Source: Flavipsychrobacter stenotrophus
GTDB taxonomy: Bacteria > Bacteroidota > Bacteroidia > Chitinophagales > Chitinophagaceae
Assembly: GCF_002954265.1 (NCBI RefSeq)
Contig: NZ_PPSL01000001.1
Coordinates: 434,001 to 498,000, forward strand
Length of the DNA stretch: 64,000 nt
Direction: 5' to 3'
The notes below the pieces were generated by a model that saw only the letters and a list, made by a program, of their open reading frames with translations, was not told the origin of the DNA and did not search any database. Both the position numbers and the translations under genes were made by a program. Shown in pieces: positions 11,101-19,371 of this stretch (its first letter is position 1; every line of letters starts with the position of its first letter).

Positions 11101-14100
11101 TTGTTGGGCCAGGCGTAGCAGCAACTCAAACCTTCAACTCTGGTTTGGGTAGCTGGATGGTTGATAATACGGGCACAACAGACTTTGACGCACAAGCACC
11201 TTGGCAGTTGCATCCTGATGGCTTTGTAAGTCCTGAAGGGGATACATATCATAGTCCGGATAACAGTTCATTTGTGTCAACTAATGCCGACAACAATGGT
11301 TCTGGTACTGTAAATATTAGCAGGTTGGTTTCTCCGGTATTCTCATTATCCAATTATGTTGCTGCAACAGTTTCTTTTCAACATTATTACAGGGTATATG
11401 GCACCGGTGACGTATTTATAGGTGTAGAAATAACTACAGATGGTGGTGCTACATGGAGCACTTTGCAGAACTATACGGGTACAGCTGCAGGTACGTTGAC
11501 AGGTTTTGCACCTGCCAGCATTGACCTTGCTTCTTATCTGGGTGCGCCTGCTGTGCAGCTAAGATGGAGATACCATTCTGCTTATGGCTATTATTGGGCT
11601 GTAGACAATATCTCAGTTGCCGGTACTACCAGCATTCCTGCTACCAACATCACATGGTCTCCATCTACAGGCCTGTTCAATGATGCGGCTTTAACTAGTC
11701 CTTATACAGGTACAGCCGCAGCTACAGTTTATGCAGCTCCTGCTATTACAGCTGGCTACACCGTAACTGCAACCAATACCGGTTGCTCAACAACGGGTTC
11801 GGTTAGTGTAACTGTTAACCCGCTTCCTTTGGCATATGCAGTTACCGGCACCGGCAGCTATTGCTCAGGTGGTACCGGTGTTGCGGTTGGTTTAGTTAAT
11901 TCTGAAGTTGGCGTAAACTACCAGTTATATAATGGTGCTACTGCCGTCGGTACACCGGTTGCTGGCACCGGTTCTGCCATCAGCTTTGGTTTGCAGACTA
12001 CTGCTGCTACTTATACTGTAGTCGCTACCAATGCTACTACTTCATGTACTAACAATATGACCGGGTCTGCCGTTGTTTCAATTGATCCGCTTCCTACAGC
12101 TTTCACAATTACCGGTGGTGGTGATTATTGTATAGGTGGCACAGGGGTTGCAGTTGGTTTATTTAATTCTACTCTCGGCGTTAGTTATCAGTTGTATAAC
12201 GGTGCTGTTACAGTTGGCAGTCCGGTAGCAGGTACAGGTTCAGCTATCAGTTTCGGATTGCAGACCGCAGCCGGTACTTATACAGTTGTTGGAACAAACC
12301 TTACAACTACATGTGTGAATAACATGCTTGGTGCTACTACGGTTACCATCGATCCACTGCCAACTGCATATGCGGTAACTGGTGGTGGTAGCTATTGCTT
12401 CGGTGGCGCAGGTATGGCTATTGGCCTGGGTAATTCTGACGCTGGTGTTAACTATCAATTATACAATGGCGCAACAGCTGTTGGTTCTCCTGTTGCTGGC
12501 ACTGGGGCAGCTATCGGCTTTGGTCTGCAGACTACTGCTGGTACATACACTGTAGTTGCTACTAATGGTGCTACTACATGTGTCAACAATATGACTGGTT
12601 CCGCTACTATTGCTATTGATCCATTACCGCTTACGTTTGCCGTTACCGGTACTGGCAGCTATTGTGCTGGTGGTGCCGGAGTGGCAATTGGTTTGTTGGG
12701 TTCGCAGACTGGTGTCAATTATCAGTTATTTAATGGTGCTACTGCTGTTGGAACACCGGTGGCAGGTACAGGTTCAGCTATCAGTTTCGGTTTACAAACT
12801 ACTGCTGCCACTTATACAGTTGTAGCTACAAATACAGCGACAACATGTACTAATAACATGACCGGTTCAGCAACCGTTACCATCAATCCATTGCCAACTG
12901 CTTTTGCTGTTACCGGTGGTGGAGGGTATTGCTCTGGCGGTACTGGTTCGGTTGTAGGATTATTTAATTCTCAGTCGGGTGTTACGTATCAGCTATATCT
13001 TGGCACATCAGCTGTTGGTACTCCTGTTGCCGGCACTGGTTCGGCCATTTCTTTTGGCGCGCAAACAGCCGTTGGTTCTTACACTGTGGTAGCTACTAAC
13101 ACCGTAACTACATGTGTCAATAATATGACTGGTTCGGTTACTGTCTCAATAGATCCGTTACCTACCGTTTATAATACTACAGGTGGTGGTAACTATTGCG
13201 CTGGTGGTACGGGTGTGGCCATCAATCTCAGCAATTCTCAGACTGGTGTAAACTACCAATTGTTCAATGGTAGTTCTCCTGTAGGTGCTCCTGTTGCAGG
13301 CACGGGATCTGGTATCAGTTTTGGCTTGCAGACTGCAGCAGGTACTTATGCTGTATCAGCTACAAATGCTACTACTTCATGCACAAGTAATATGAATGGC
13401 TTCCCTGTTATCACAGTAGATCCGTTGCCTACTGCATTTGCCGTAACCGGCGGTGGTAGCTATTGTGCAGGTGGTACAGGTATGACCATTGGCTTAATTA
13501 ATTCTACATCTGGTGTCAATTATCAGTTGTTTAACGGTGCCTCTGCTGTTGGTTCGCCAGTTTCAGGTATTGGTGCGGCTATTTCGTTTGGCTTGCAAAC
13601 CGCCGCAGGTACTTATACGGTAAATGCAACTAATACATCTACCACTTGTACAAATCTTATGACTGGTTCGGCAACTATTACAATAACACCTATCCCTACA
13701 GCATACACAATTTCTGCAGGTGGTAGCTATTGCTCAGGTGGTGCAGGTGTTACTATTACTTTGAGCAACTCTGCAACCGGTGTAAACTATCAGCTGTTTA
13801 ATGGTGCTGTAGCAGTAGGTTCGCCTGTAGCGGGTACCGGTAGCAGCATTAGCTTTGGTGCGCAGAGCGCAGCCGGTACTTATACCGTAGTCGCAACAAG
13901 TGTAGCGTCTTCATGCACTAACATTATGACCGGTTCTGCTACTATAACTATTAGTCCACTGCCAATTGCATATACGGTTACCGGCGGTGGCGGTTATTGC
14001 ACAGGAGGTACAGGTATGGCTATTGGTCTCAGTAATTCCGATGCAGGCCTAACTTACCAGCTATTTAATGGCGCTACTGCGGTAGGAACAGCTGTTGCCG

Positions 14101-16646
14101 GAACAGGTAGTTCAATATCATTTGGCTTGCAGACTACAGCAGGTACTTATACCGTAGTTGCAACAAATAGCACTACTACATGTACTAATAATATGCTCGG
14201 TTCGGCAACTATTACTGTCAATGCGCTACCTACTGCATACACCGTCACCGGTGGTGGTGGATATTGTGCTGGTGGTACAGGTATGGCTGTAGGGTTGAGT
14301 AATTCTCAGTTGGGTGTTACCTACCAGTTATATCTCGGTGGTTCACCGGTAGGTACTCCTTTAGCAGGTACAGGCACCGGTGCAATATCGTTCGGTTTGC
14401 AAACAACTGCTGGTTCTTATACTGTTGTAGCAACAAATACGGTTACAACCTGCACAAATAATATGACAGGTTCCGTAACGATCTCAATTAATCCATTACC
14501 TGCTGCATTTACAATATCTGCAGGTGGTAGCTATTGCTCAGGAGGCACTGGTGTTACTATTACATTGAGCAACTCCGTTTCAGGTGTTAACTATCAATTA
14601 TACCTGGGTGCTACAGCAGTTGGGTCGGTAGTTTCTGGAACGGGTAGCTCAATTAGTTTCGGATCTCAAACTGCTGCTGGAATCTACACTGCTACTGCTA
14701 TTGACGCAACAACAGGTTGCACAGCAACTATGACAGGTTCAGCTACAATCACCATTGTCGCTCCTCCTTTAGCATTTGCTGTTACGGGCGGTGGTTCGCT
14801 TTGTGCTGGTGGTGCCGGTGTTGCAGTTGGCCTTGCCAATTCAGCCGTGGGTGTTAATTATCAATTATTCAACGGCGCTACGGCCATAGGTACTCCGGTT
14901 GCCGGTACTGGGTCTTCACTCAATTTTGGTTTGCAGACTACTGCGGGTACTTATACGGTTGTAGCTACCAATACAACTACTACATGTTCTATTACCATGA
15001 CCGGTTCTGCTACCGTAACTGTTAATCCATTACCTATCGCATATACAGTAACAGGTGGTGGTAGTTATTGCACAGGTGGTACCGGTGTTGCAGTTGGTTT
15101 GAGTAATTCAGAGACGGGCGTTAGCTATCAGTTGTTCCTGGGTGCTACAGCAATCGGTACACCGGTATCTGGTGTTACTGGTACTGCAATTAGTTTTGGT
15201 GTGCAGACTACTGCAGGTATTTATACAGTTGTTGCTACCAGCGTAGCAGGTAGTTGCACAACCAATATGACCGGGTCAGTTACTATCTCTATCGATGCCC
15301 TGCCTACGCTGTATGCAGTTACCGGTGGTGGCAGCTATTGCATAGGTGGTACAGGAGTCGCAGTTGGTCTGGGTAATTCCGACCTTGGAGTCAACTACCA
15401 GTTGTATCTGGGTACACCGGTGGGAGCACCGGTTGCAGGTACAGGCGGTGCTATTAGCTTTGGTTTACAAACAACCGCAGGTGCATATACAGTTGTAGCG
15501 ATCAATGCTTCATCTTGTAGTGCTACAATGACAGGCTCTGCTACAGTGTCTATTTCAACTTTAAGCACAGTCTCTGTTAGTGTATCTACAGGTGTTGGTG
15601 ATACAGTATGCGATGGCACATTGACTACATTTACTGCAACTCCGGTAAATGGCGGTGCTGTTCCGGCTTACTCATGGAGTGTGAATGGTGCTATCACCAC
15701 TTCTACTGGTCCTACATATTCTTATGTTCCAACAAGTGGCGATATTGTTTCAGTAACACTTACAAGTAGTGCAGCATGCGTAATTGCCGCAACCGCATCT
15801 ACCGCTGATACTATCTACACAGCCATTAACCAGACACCTTTATTAAGCATCGCAGCAACACCGGATACAGTAGTTTGCGCAGGTACCCCTGTTACGTTTA
15901 CAGCCTCTGGTTTATTTGGTGGTACAACTCCGGTATATGCTTGGGTTGTTAATGGTGCCGTTGTTGGCTCAGGTAGTATCTACACGTATACACCTGCAAA
16001 TGGCGATATAGTTGGTGCAGTTATGGTCAGCAACTTCGCTTGTGTAACCAACGACACAGCGATCAGTAACATCTTCACAATAGATGTGAATCCTGTTCTT
16101 ACACCAGCCGTTACCATTTCAGCTGCTCCGGGTACTACAATTGGTATTGGTGCTACACTCACACTTACTGCCGGTGTTACTTCAGGCGGCTCATCTACTA
16201 TCTATCAATGGTATGTAAATGGTGTTGCTGTAACGGGTGCTACCAACAGTACGTATGTTAATAGCGGTTACACCGATGGTGATACTGTTTATGTAATAGT
16301 AAATGCGTCACCTTGTGGTGGCAATGCTACCAATGGTGTTGTAGTGCATGTAACTAACGGTGTTGACAATGTAACTACGGTTGCGGTCAATGTTAACTTG
16401 ATGCCTAATCCTAATAACGGTACATTTAGCGTTAAGGGTACTTTGGCTGGTAGCAACGATCAGGAAGTAACAATGGAGATCACTAACATGATAGGTCAGG
16501 TTGTTTACAGGCAGAATGTGATAGTAAGGAATGGTGAAGTAAATGAACTGATACAGCTAGACGGTATTGTAGCTAACGGCGCATACCTGCTCAATTTCCG
16601 TTCAGGTGCCGATACCAAACAATTCCATTTTATACTGAATAGATAA
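5121..16646 (+). CDS. Giant T9SS-secreted multidomain surface protein (adhesin-like)
   Basis: 3841 residues. The start at 5121 (MKKFLLLFLLLPV) gives a classical signal peptide; the frame extends upstream without a better start. Domains by rough residue: N-terminal beta domain 24-250; fibronectin type III-like 254-343; right-handed beta-helix repeats rich in N-N-x-I 350-1130 and 1270-1790; Ig-like 1790-1990; a MAM/jelly-roll-like domain with W and D residues near 1995-2170; fourteen 89-residue repeats 2234-3479; Ig/PKD-like 3480-3745; T9SS type A sorting tail from about 3760 (LMPNPNNGTF...). The tail is removed on secretion through the outer membrane, so the protein is surface-attached or released. 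Binding or gliding adhesion is inferred; no catalytic domain is seen. A strong terminator follows. Confidence 0.9.
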   Translation: MKKFLLLFLLLPVLSLDRVFAQASTANYTFTPGATGSLALDLNANVIDLSTGATALVAASIDDGPASPITTIPFDFWFMGVRYTSFSVTANGALTFATTPGTTLYTLPNGSTPTLSAFANDLMMGTDGQVRSKVFGTAPNRTYVVEWLNDMIRYNLGVTGPGTGTWQIRLYENTGIIEYVYGAMTTNPATPNAYYVGFSNNTTTNNVMSVNTAALTASTVAPMTSNTYTSSSTITELNSAADGSRKNFKFASTAPNAPSGVTATAGLTTATLNWVDNSTNEQGFVIYASPDGITYTFAGQAAANATTLTVGSLLPSTLYSFKVYAVSEGALSTAAPIATATTTACAFAGIKTVGPTGDFANIHMAVNFMITNGISASSAIELQTTYLTSSDTLPIVINAIPCASASNTLTIRPQGTLVMSGTGTALFDLNGANYVVIDGRVGSTGTAKALTISNTGTGAAVRFINDASNNKIIYTTLTSTETSTTNGVILFSTTTGSAGNDNNLIDNNDILDGTTAPANGIYSSGTAGKENDHNTVSNNNIANYFSAGSATNGIFLTTGNTDWTITANRFYQTATRTYTTTNTHRAIQIANTAGNNFTVTNNIIGYATNAGTGIYTMTGTVGTSFVGIAMSAGTTTASTIQGNTITGIGVIGAAGTFTGINVSNGNVNVGNITPNVIGSTTATDAIVKSNSTSTSPSITGISQSSAGAVLIQGNLIGGLTSAGSTTATGSGIVGIVATSGTVTITGNTIGSTTIANSINGSTVSSGTGTVYGINASTGPALAITNNTIANLNNNGTATGSLTAGILCSGSAPAVISGNSIHDISGATASTTITGQEGVCGIAFTGSATAPAITQNTIYAISATNNTAVTSNAAGIGISNATNATVTRNRIYDIRNASTGTTATTPPTADGIVIGNVSTGITVANNMVSLGNIQTTNTSFTGIWNSVTTTAPLNIYYNSVNVEGSVTSGALASAAFHRGNYSATAVTSTVDVKNNIFVNTRNGGSGKHYAIANGINVVTASTLGWASNASNYNILNATAATIGYWSGDQTFATWQGASLSDGNSYGNTSVVFTNTATGDLHINMGIVANNLESHGLAITGLSTDFDNDTRPGPIGSVNGGGTASDIGADEFDGTLVDNIAPNMVYTSLPNTCGTGDVTVSVTITDPSGVPVAGSGLEPRIYFKKGVAGTYFSVAGTLSSGTVTNGVWGFTIPVATLGGVAAPDHIYYYIIAQDVFANVGANPSAGLVATSVVSVTTPPVAPAVYSILPGAGTFTVGVGGNYTTINEAVNAYNLGCLTGPIVFNLTDVAYPSETYPITINGNAGASSVNTLTIQPAVGVAVSLTSSAAATAVFKLTDAKYVTIDGLNTAGSSLSITNGNTGTSTNIWLASATTGNSFIALKNMNITGGSNSTTGDWGILSGINGATPSGTAGADNDNVTIQGNTMLKCGYGVYAFGTATASAGGLDNWTISGNTFGPTTTGANSFGYNGLYMGSLISVTISNNTIRNIGTSSSSTQSVGINLSSNVNGFTISGNNVNNIIASASVSGVNSVAGISIGNNVINGTISRNTITAISNISTGGWGGRALILNTANATSAIDITNNIIADIFTYSDAGSLYWPMGINIDGTTGGVNIYNNSVNLFGTHSGLTGGTGSAALFVSAGASALNVRNNILVNTYDNTSSSTDKGYSIYSLGTSAAFTAIDYNDYAATTPDVLGNIGGIDATNLAGIQTNFGGNTHSLNLMPVFVSNTDLHLQPVTANAGLMAGTPIAGITVDIDGTVRSVTAPIIGAHEVSIPTCGVVTAGTALPLIPSFCVTGSTTISLSGASTGLGISIQWYSSSDSATFTAISGATNNTYTIAPAITSTTYYRAVISCSYSGNIDSASTRVKINPLPTIAVTPDGGSMCLAGTGVSMVASGALTYTWSPSTALSATTGAAVTATPTITTAYVVSGTDLNGCVNTHTSTVVVNYAPGAITFTPALPAICAGSSTSITAAASIVGPGVAATQTFNSGLGSWMVDNTGTTDFDAQAPWQLHPDGFVSPEGDTYHSPDNSSFVSTNADNNGSGTVNISRLVSPVFSLSNYVAATVSFQHYYRVYGTGDVFIGVEITTDGGATWSTLQNYTGTAAGTLTGFAPASIDLASYLGAPAVQLRWRYHSAYGYYWAVDNISVAGTTSIPATNITWSPSTGLFNDAALTSPYTGTAAATVYAAPAITAGYTVTATNTGCSTTGSVSVTVNPLPLAYAVTGTGSYCSGGTGVAVGLVNSEVGVNYQLYNGATAVGTPVAGTGSAISFGLQTTAATYTVVATNATTSCTNNMTGSAVVSIDPLPTAFTITGGGDYCIGGTGVAVGLFNSTLGVSYQLYNGAVTVGSPVAGTGSAISFGLQTAAGTYTVVGTNLTTTCVNNMLGATTVTIDPLPTAYAVTGGGSYCFGGAGMAIGLGNSDAGVNYQLYNGATAVGSPVAGTGAAIGFGLQTTAGTYTVVATNGATTCVNNMTGSATIAIDPLPLTFAVTGTGSYCAGGAGVAIGLLGSQTGVNYQLFNGATAVGTPVAGTGSAISFGLQTTAATYTVVATNTATTCTNNMTGSATVTINPLPTAFAVTGGGGYCSGGTGSVVGLFNSQSGVTYQLYLGTSAVGTPVAGTGSAISFGAQTAVGSYTVVATNTVTTCVNNMTGSVTVSIDPLPTVYNTTGGGNYCAGGTGVAINLSNSQTGVNYQLFNGSSPVGAPVAGTGSGISFGLQTAAGTYAVSATNATTSCTSNMNGFPVITVDPLPTAFAVTGGGSYCAGGTGMTIGLINSTSGVNYQLFNGASAVGSPVSGIGAAISFGLQTAAGTYTVNATNTSTTCTNLMTGSATITITPIPTAYTISAGGSYCSGGAGVTITLSNSATGVNYQLFNGAVAVGSPVAGTGSSISFGAQSAAGTYTVVATSVASSCTNIMTGSATITISPLPIAYTVTGGGGYCTGGTGMAIGLSNSDAGLTYQLFNGATAVGTAVAGTGSSISFGLQTTAGTYTVVATNSTTTCTNNMLGSATITVNALPTAYTVTGGGGYCAGGTGMAVGLSNSQLGVTYQLYLGGSPVGTPLAGTGTGAISFGLQTTAGSYTVVATNTVTTCTNNMTGSVTISINPLPAAFTISAGGSYCSGGTGVTITLSNSVSGVNYQLYLGATAVGSVVSGTGSSISFGSQTAAGIYTATAIDATTGCTATMTGSATITIVAPPLAFAVTGGGSLCAGGAGVAVGLANSAVGVNYQLFNGATAIGTPVAGTGSSLNFGLQTTAGTYTVVATNTTTTCSITMTGSATVTVNPLPIAYTVTGGGSYCTGGTGVAVGLSNSETGVSYQLFLGATAIGTPVSGVTGTAISFGVQTTAGIYTVVATSVAGSCTTNMTGSVTISIDALPTLYAVTGGGSYCIGGTGVAVGLGNSDLGVNYQLYLGTPVGAPVAGTGGAISFGLQTTAGAYTVVAINASSCSATMTGSATVSISTLSTVSVSVSTGVGDTVCDGTLTTFTATPVNGGAVPAYSWSVNGAITTSTGPTYSYVPTSGDIVSVTLTSSAACVIAATASTADTIYTAINQTPLLSIAATPDTVVCAGTPVTFTASGLFGGTTPVYAWVVNGAVVGSGSIYTYTPANGDIVGAVMVSNFACVTNDTAISNIFTIDVNPVLTPAVTISAAPGTTIGIGATLTLTAGVTSGGSSTIYQWYVNGVAVTGATNSTYVNSGYTDGDTVYVIVNASPCGGNATNGVVVHVTNGVDNVTTVAVNVNLMPNPNNGTFSVKGTLAGSNDQEVTMEITNMIGQVVYRQNVIVRNGEVNELIQLDGIVANGAYLLNFRSGADTKQFHFILNR
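11820..15557 (+). repeat. Fourteen tandem 267-bp coding repeats
   Basis: Fourteen head-to-tail units averaging exactly 267 bp (89 residues). Each starts P-L-P and contains TGGGSYC, a G-V-x-Y-Q-L segment, SFGLQTTAG-Y and a second Cys before N-N-M-T-G. Each unit has one conserved Cys pair about 50-55 residues apart, which fits a disulfide-bonded Ig-like fold. Units 10 and 13 are one residue longer and unit 14 is shorter. DNA identity between units is only partial, so the array is not a recent amplification. Confidence 0.92.
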
Positions 16647-16670
16647 TAGTGTTGCTTTTTGTGATGATGA

Positions 16671-16701
16671 TCCCGGATGCTGTTTGCATCCGGGATTTTT
16701 T
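16671..16701 (+). terminator. Rho-independent terminator of the giant gene
   Basis: Perfect 10-bp stem TCCCGGATGC/GCATCCGGGA (16671-16680 with 16686-16695), 5-nt loop, followed by a T-tract. It lies 25 nt after the stop codon. Confidence 0.9.
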
Positions 16702-16881
16702 ATTCGCAATATAGCGCTGTAGTTCACCGCAAATCCCAATATGAAAGTTTATTTACTCCCTTAATAATTGGCTGCAAATGCTATATGTACATTGCGTTAT
16801 TTATATGATGATTACATCAGGGTTATCATGGAGTTTCTACAAATAAAGTGTACTTTTAACCGCCAACCTATAATATTTAAT

Positions 16882-18879
16882 ATGAATTTGAAAAACATGA
16901 ACTTGATCCGGGCCATAATTATGCTCCTGGTGTTTTCGTGTCTTTTCAGCTGCTCTTCCCAGCCTCGTAATTTCGAGAATCCGAAATATACCGACCACAT
17001 AATTGAAGTAGTAAATGGTGTTGAAGACTCCCTGCCCTATAAGGCTGCACTCTTATTTATTGATAGCTCAGTTGTTGGTAAAGAATTTTCGCCCGATGAT
17101 CTGTATAGGTTGTATAAACTTAGATTTTACATTTTTCACAACAAGCTAAATAGCTACAAACCGGCTTTGCTTTATGCGGATAGCATGATGTGGGTGTGCT
17201 CAAATTACAAACTCAACGACGAAGGCGACAAGCAATTTTTCGCTTATAAGTTTTCAGCAGATGCCCAATACCGTCTGGAACAGTATAAGGCCGCATACGA
17301 GAATTACGAAAGTGCCAGACGTATTGCCGACACTGTACGATCTCCATATGTCAGATCCAGGTATTTTTTTAGTTTGGGTATGACATACTACAAAGAGGAA
17401 AAATTTCAGACATCTGCCAGGCTGTTTGCCCATGCATTTGAACAGCTATCATCAGCACATATTCCAGATACCCAATATCTTGATTATTACAAACAGGAGG
17501 TGCTGGCCAACAGTGGGCTTGCATATAATAAAGCTGGTAACAACGATAGTGCCATGTACTATTATACTCAGGCAGCTGCATTTATTACAAACAAGGAACC
17601 TTTATATCCCGGTAAAGCAAGGAGATGGGAGGAGGCCCTATCAGTAGTTTATGGCAACATGGCCGATTTGTATAAGCAACTCGGTAAGTGGGATTCGGCA
17701 GAGGTATATTTTGCAAAAAGTATTGCGGGTAATATACAGTCTGGCAGAAATTTTCAGGATAGGCTCTTTAATCAGTTCAAACTCGCTGACTTGTATATCG
17801 ACGAAAAGAAATATCCGGCAGCATTGGCTTTACTTAACGAAATAGGTGCACCCGATAAATTGGACAGTATGGCCAGTTTACCCGATGATTGTCTGGAACT
17901 TGCATTTCGTAGTACTGCGGTCTTTTCTAAGTATTACAGTGCTATAAAAAATTATGAAAACGCATTCACCTATCTGCAACAATACCATATGGCACAAGAC
18001 GTTAAGTGGGAAAGAATGCAAAAACGTAAAGTGCACAGTCTGGAAAGTGGTGTAGACAATGCCAGCCATGAAAAACAGATTTTAAGGCTTCAGACAGATA
18101 ATAAAATAAGGAATCAGCGTATAGCTATCCTTGTACTGGCATTTGTGGTCAGCATTTGCTGTATACTTATTATATATTACTACATGAGGTTGCATAAGCT
18201 CAATTCTCAGAGGCTGAAAATTGAAAATGAACAGATCATATCTAAGAGTTCAATGATTCAGGAGGGCCTGAAGAAAAAGATAGACACAGACCGAGCCAAC
18301 TATCTTGCCCTACTGGAAAACACCGAAGACTGCTTGTGGTCGTTAGATCCAGATCTCAACATCCTGGCCTATAATAAAGTCTATAAGGAATTCATTTTTG
18401 TTGTTTCCGGTAAGTACCCCGAAGTAGGAGAAAAGGATCTATTAAGAGACCTTGATGCAGAGTTTTACAAAAACATCTTAAAAGGCTATAAGGTCGCTTT
18501 GTCTGGTGCTCCTTTCAATAGTCTGGATAAAGGCTTGAATGCTAAAGGTGTCAATTATGACTTTGCCACCCGTTATGTTCCTGTCAAGAATGATTTTGGT
18601 GAGGTTGTAGGTATTACCTGCTCCAGAAAAGACATAACGGAGTATTTTACTTTGACCAATTCTTTGAAGAAGAATAATGAGCAATTCAGAAACATTGCTT
18701 GGATGCAGTCGCATTCATTGAGAGGGCCTTTAACTACTATTATGGGTATTGCCAATCTGCTGATGGAGGAAGAAGATAAGGCGGATTCAGTGAAGCATCA
18801 CGACCTGATACGGGGTATGAAGGAAAAACTGGAAGAGATGGACAAGATCGTGAATGAGATTGTAAAGCTAACTTACTAA
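16882..18879 (+). CDS. TPR-PAS signalling protein with HisKA but no ATPase domain
   Basis: 665 residues from ATG 16882, which gives a signal ending in a lipobox-like LFSC. Residues about 60-400 are TPR-like helices, predicted periplasmic. A membrane helix lies at about 412-437, then a coiled coil, a PAS domain about 468-590, and a HisKA-type helix with SHSLRGPL (phosphoacceptor His about 611). The protein ends about 55 residues after that His, so the HATPase_c domain is absent and no remnant follows in any frame before the next gene. It may be phosphorylated by another kinase or act as a scaffold; the convergent locus encodes a complete kinase and a receiver. Having both a lipobox and an internal membrane helix is unusual; the Cys could be part of a plain signal anchor. 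Confidence 0.78.
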
Positions 18880-18886
18880 AGTTAAA

Positions 18887-18929
18887 GTGCCCGATTTGAC
18901 AACCTTCTGAAAGTTATCAAATCAGGCAC
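18887..18929. terminator. Hairpin between convergent signalling genes
   Basis: Stem 18887-18903 with 18913-18929: 15 of 17 positions paired, 9-nt loop. It sits between two convergent stop codons and probably terminates both transcripts. Confidence 0.65.
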
Positions 18930-18957
18930 AAATATCATCACTTCACCTGTTGTCAAT

Positions 18958-19371
18958 TTAATTGGTTCTTGCTGTTTTCTCTAGTATAGCAGTAATGGTA
19001 TTAGCGCTTATCGGCTTCACTATATAGTCATGTATCTCTTTATGAGACCTCGCTTTGGCCATGTCATCGGTCGATATTGATGACATGGCAACATAGATAA
19101 TACTGCCCAGGTTATTCCCGTCTGCCAGTTGTTTATACTCTTCTATAAATTCCCATCCGTCCATTACAGACATGTTAATATCTAAGAATATCAGTTCAGG
19201 CAACTCGCCATTTTGCGCTATCTGTATCTTTAATGCATCAATACCCAGTTTGCCGTTTTCATAGACCGATATCTTATCGCAGGCTTGTAGTTTGGTCAGG
19301 GTTTTGGTCAACAAAAATGTATATAGTTTGTCGTCGTCTATTACCCAGATGTTCTTTAATTTGGTGCTCAT
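18958..19371 (-). CDS. Single-domain response regulator (receiver only)
   Basis: 137 residues, a receiver domain alone. Acidic cluster D12-D14 in WVIDDDK, phosphoacceptor D64 in FLDINM, S97 in AMSS, and K119 in VKP are all in place. There is no output domain, so it likely acts through protein contact or a phosphorelay, as CheY-like regulators do. Its ATG overlaps the kinase stop codon (ATGA), so the two are translationally coupled and form a cognate pair. Confidence 0.93.
   Translation of the reverse strand: MSTKLKNIWVIDDDKLYTFLLTKTLTKLQACDKISVYENGKLGIDALKIQIAQNGELPELIFLDINMSVMDGWEFIEEYKQLADGNNLGSIIYVAMSSISTDDMAKARSHKEIHDYIVKPISANTITAILEKTARTN

Noticed and set aside
11820-15557. A possible CRISPR-like tandem array
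   Set aside because: The repeats are 267 bp, in frame, diverged and without spacers; they code for protein domains.
5201-15619. Many long open frames on the opposite strand and other frames inside the giant T9SS gene
   Set aside because: They have repetitive biased translations, no start context and no family match; they arise from the Thr/Gly/Val-rich repeat codon pattern.
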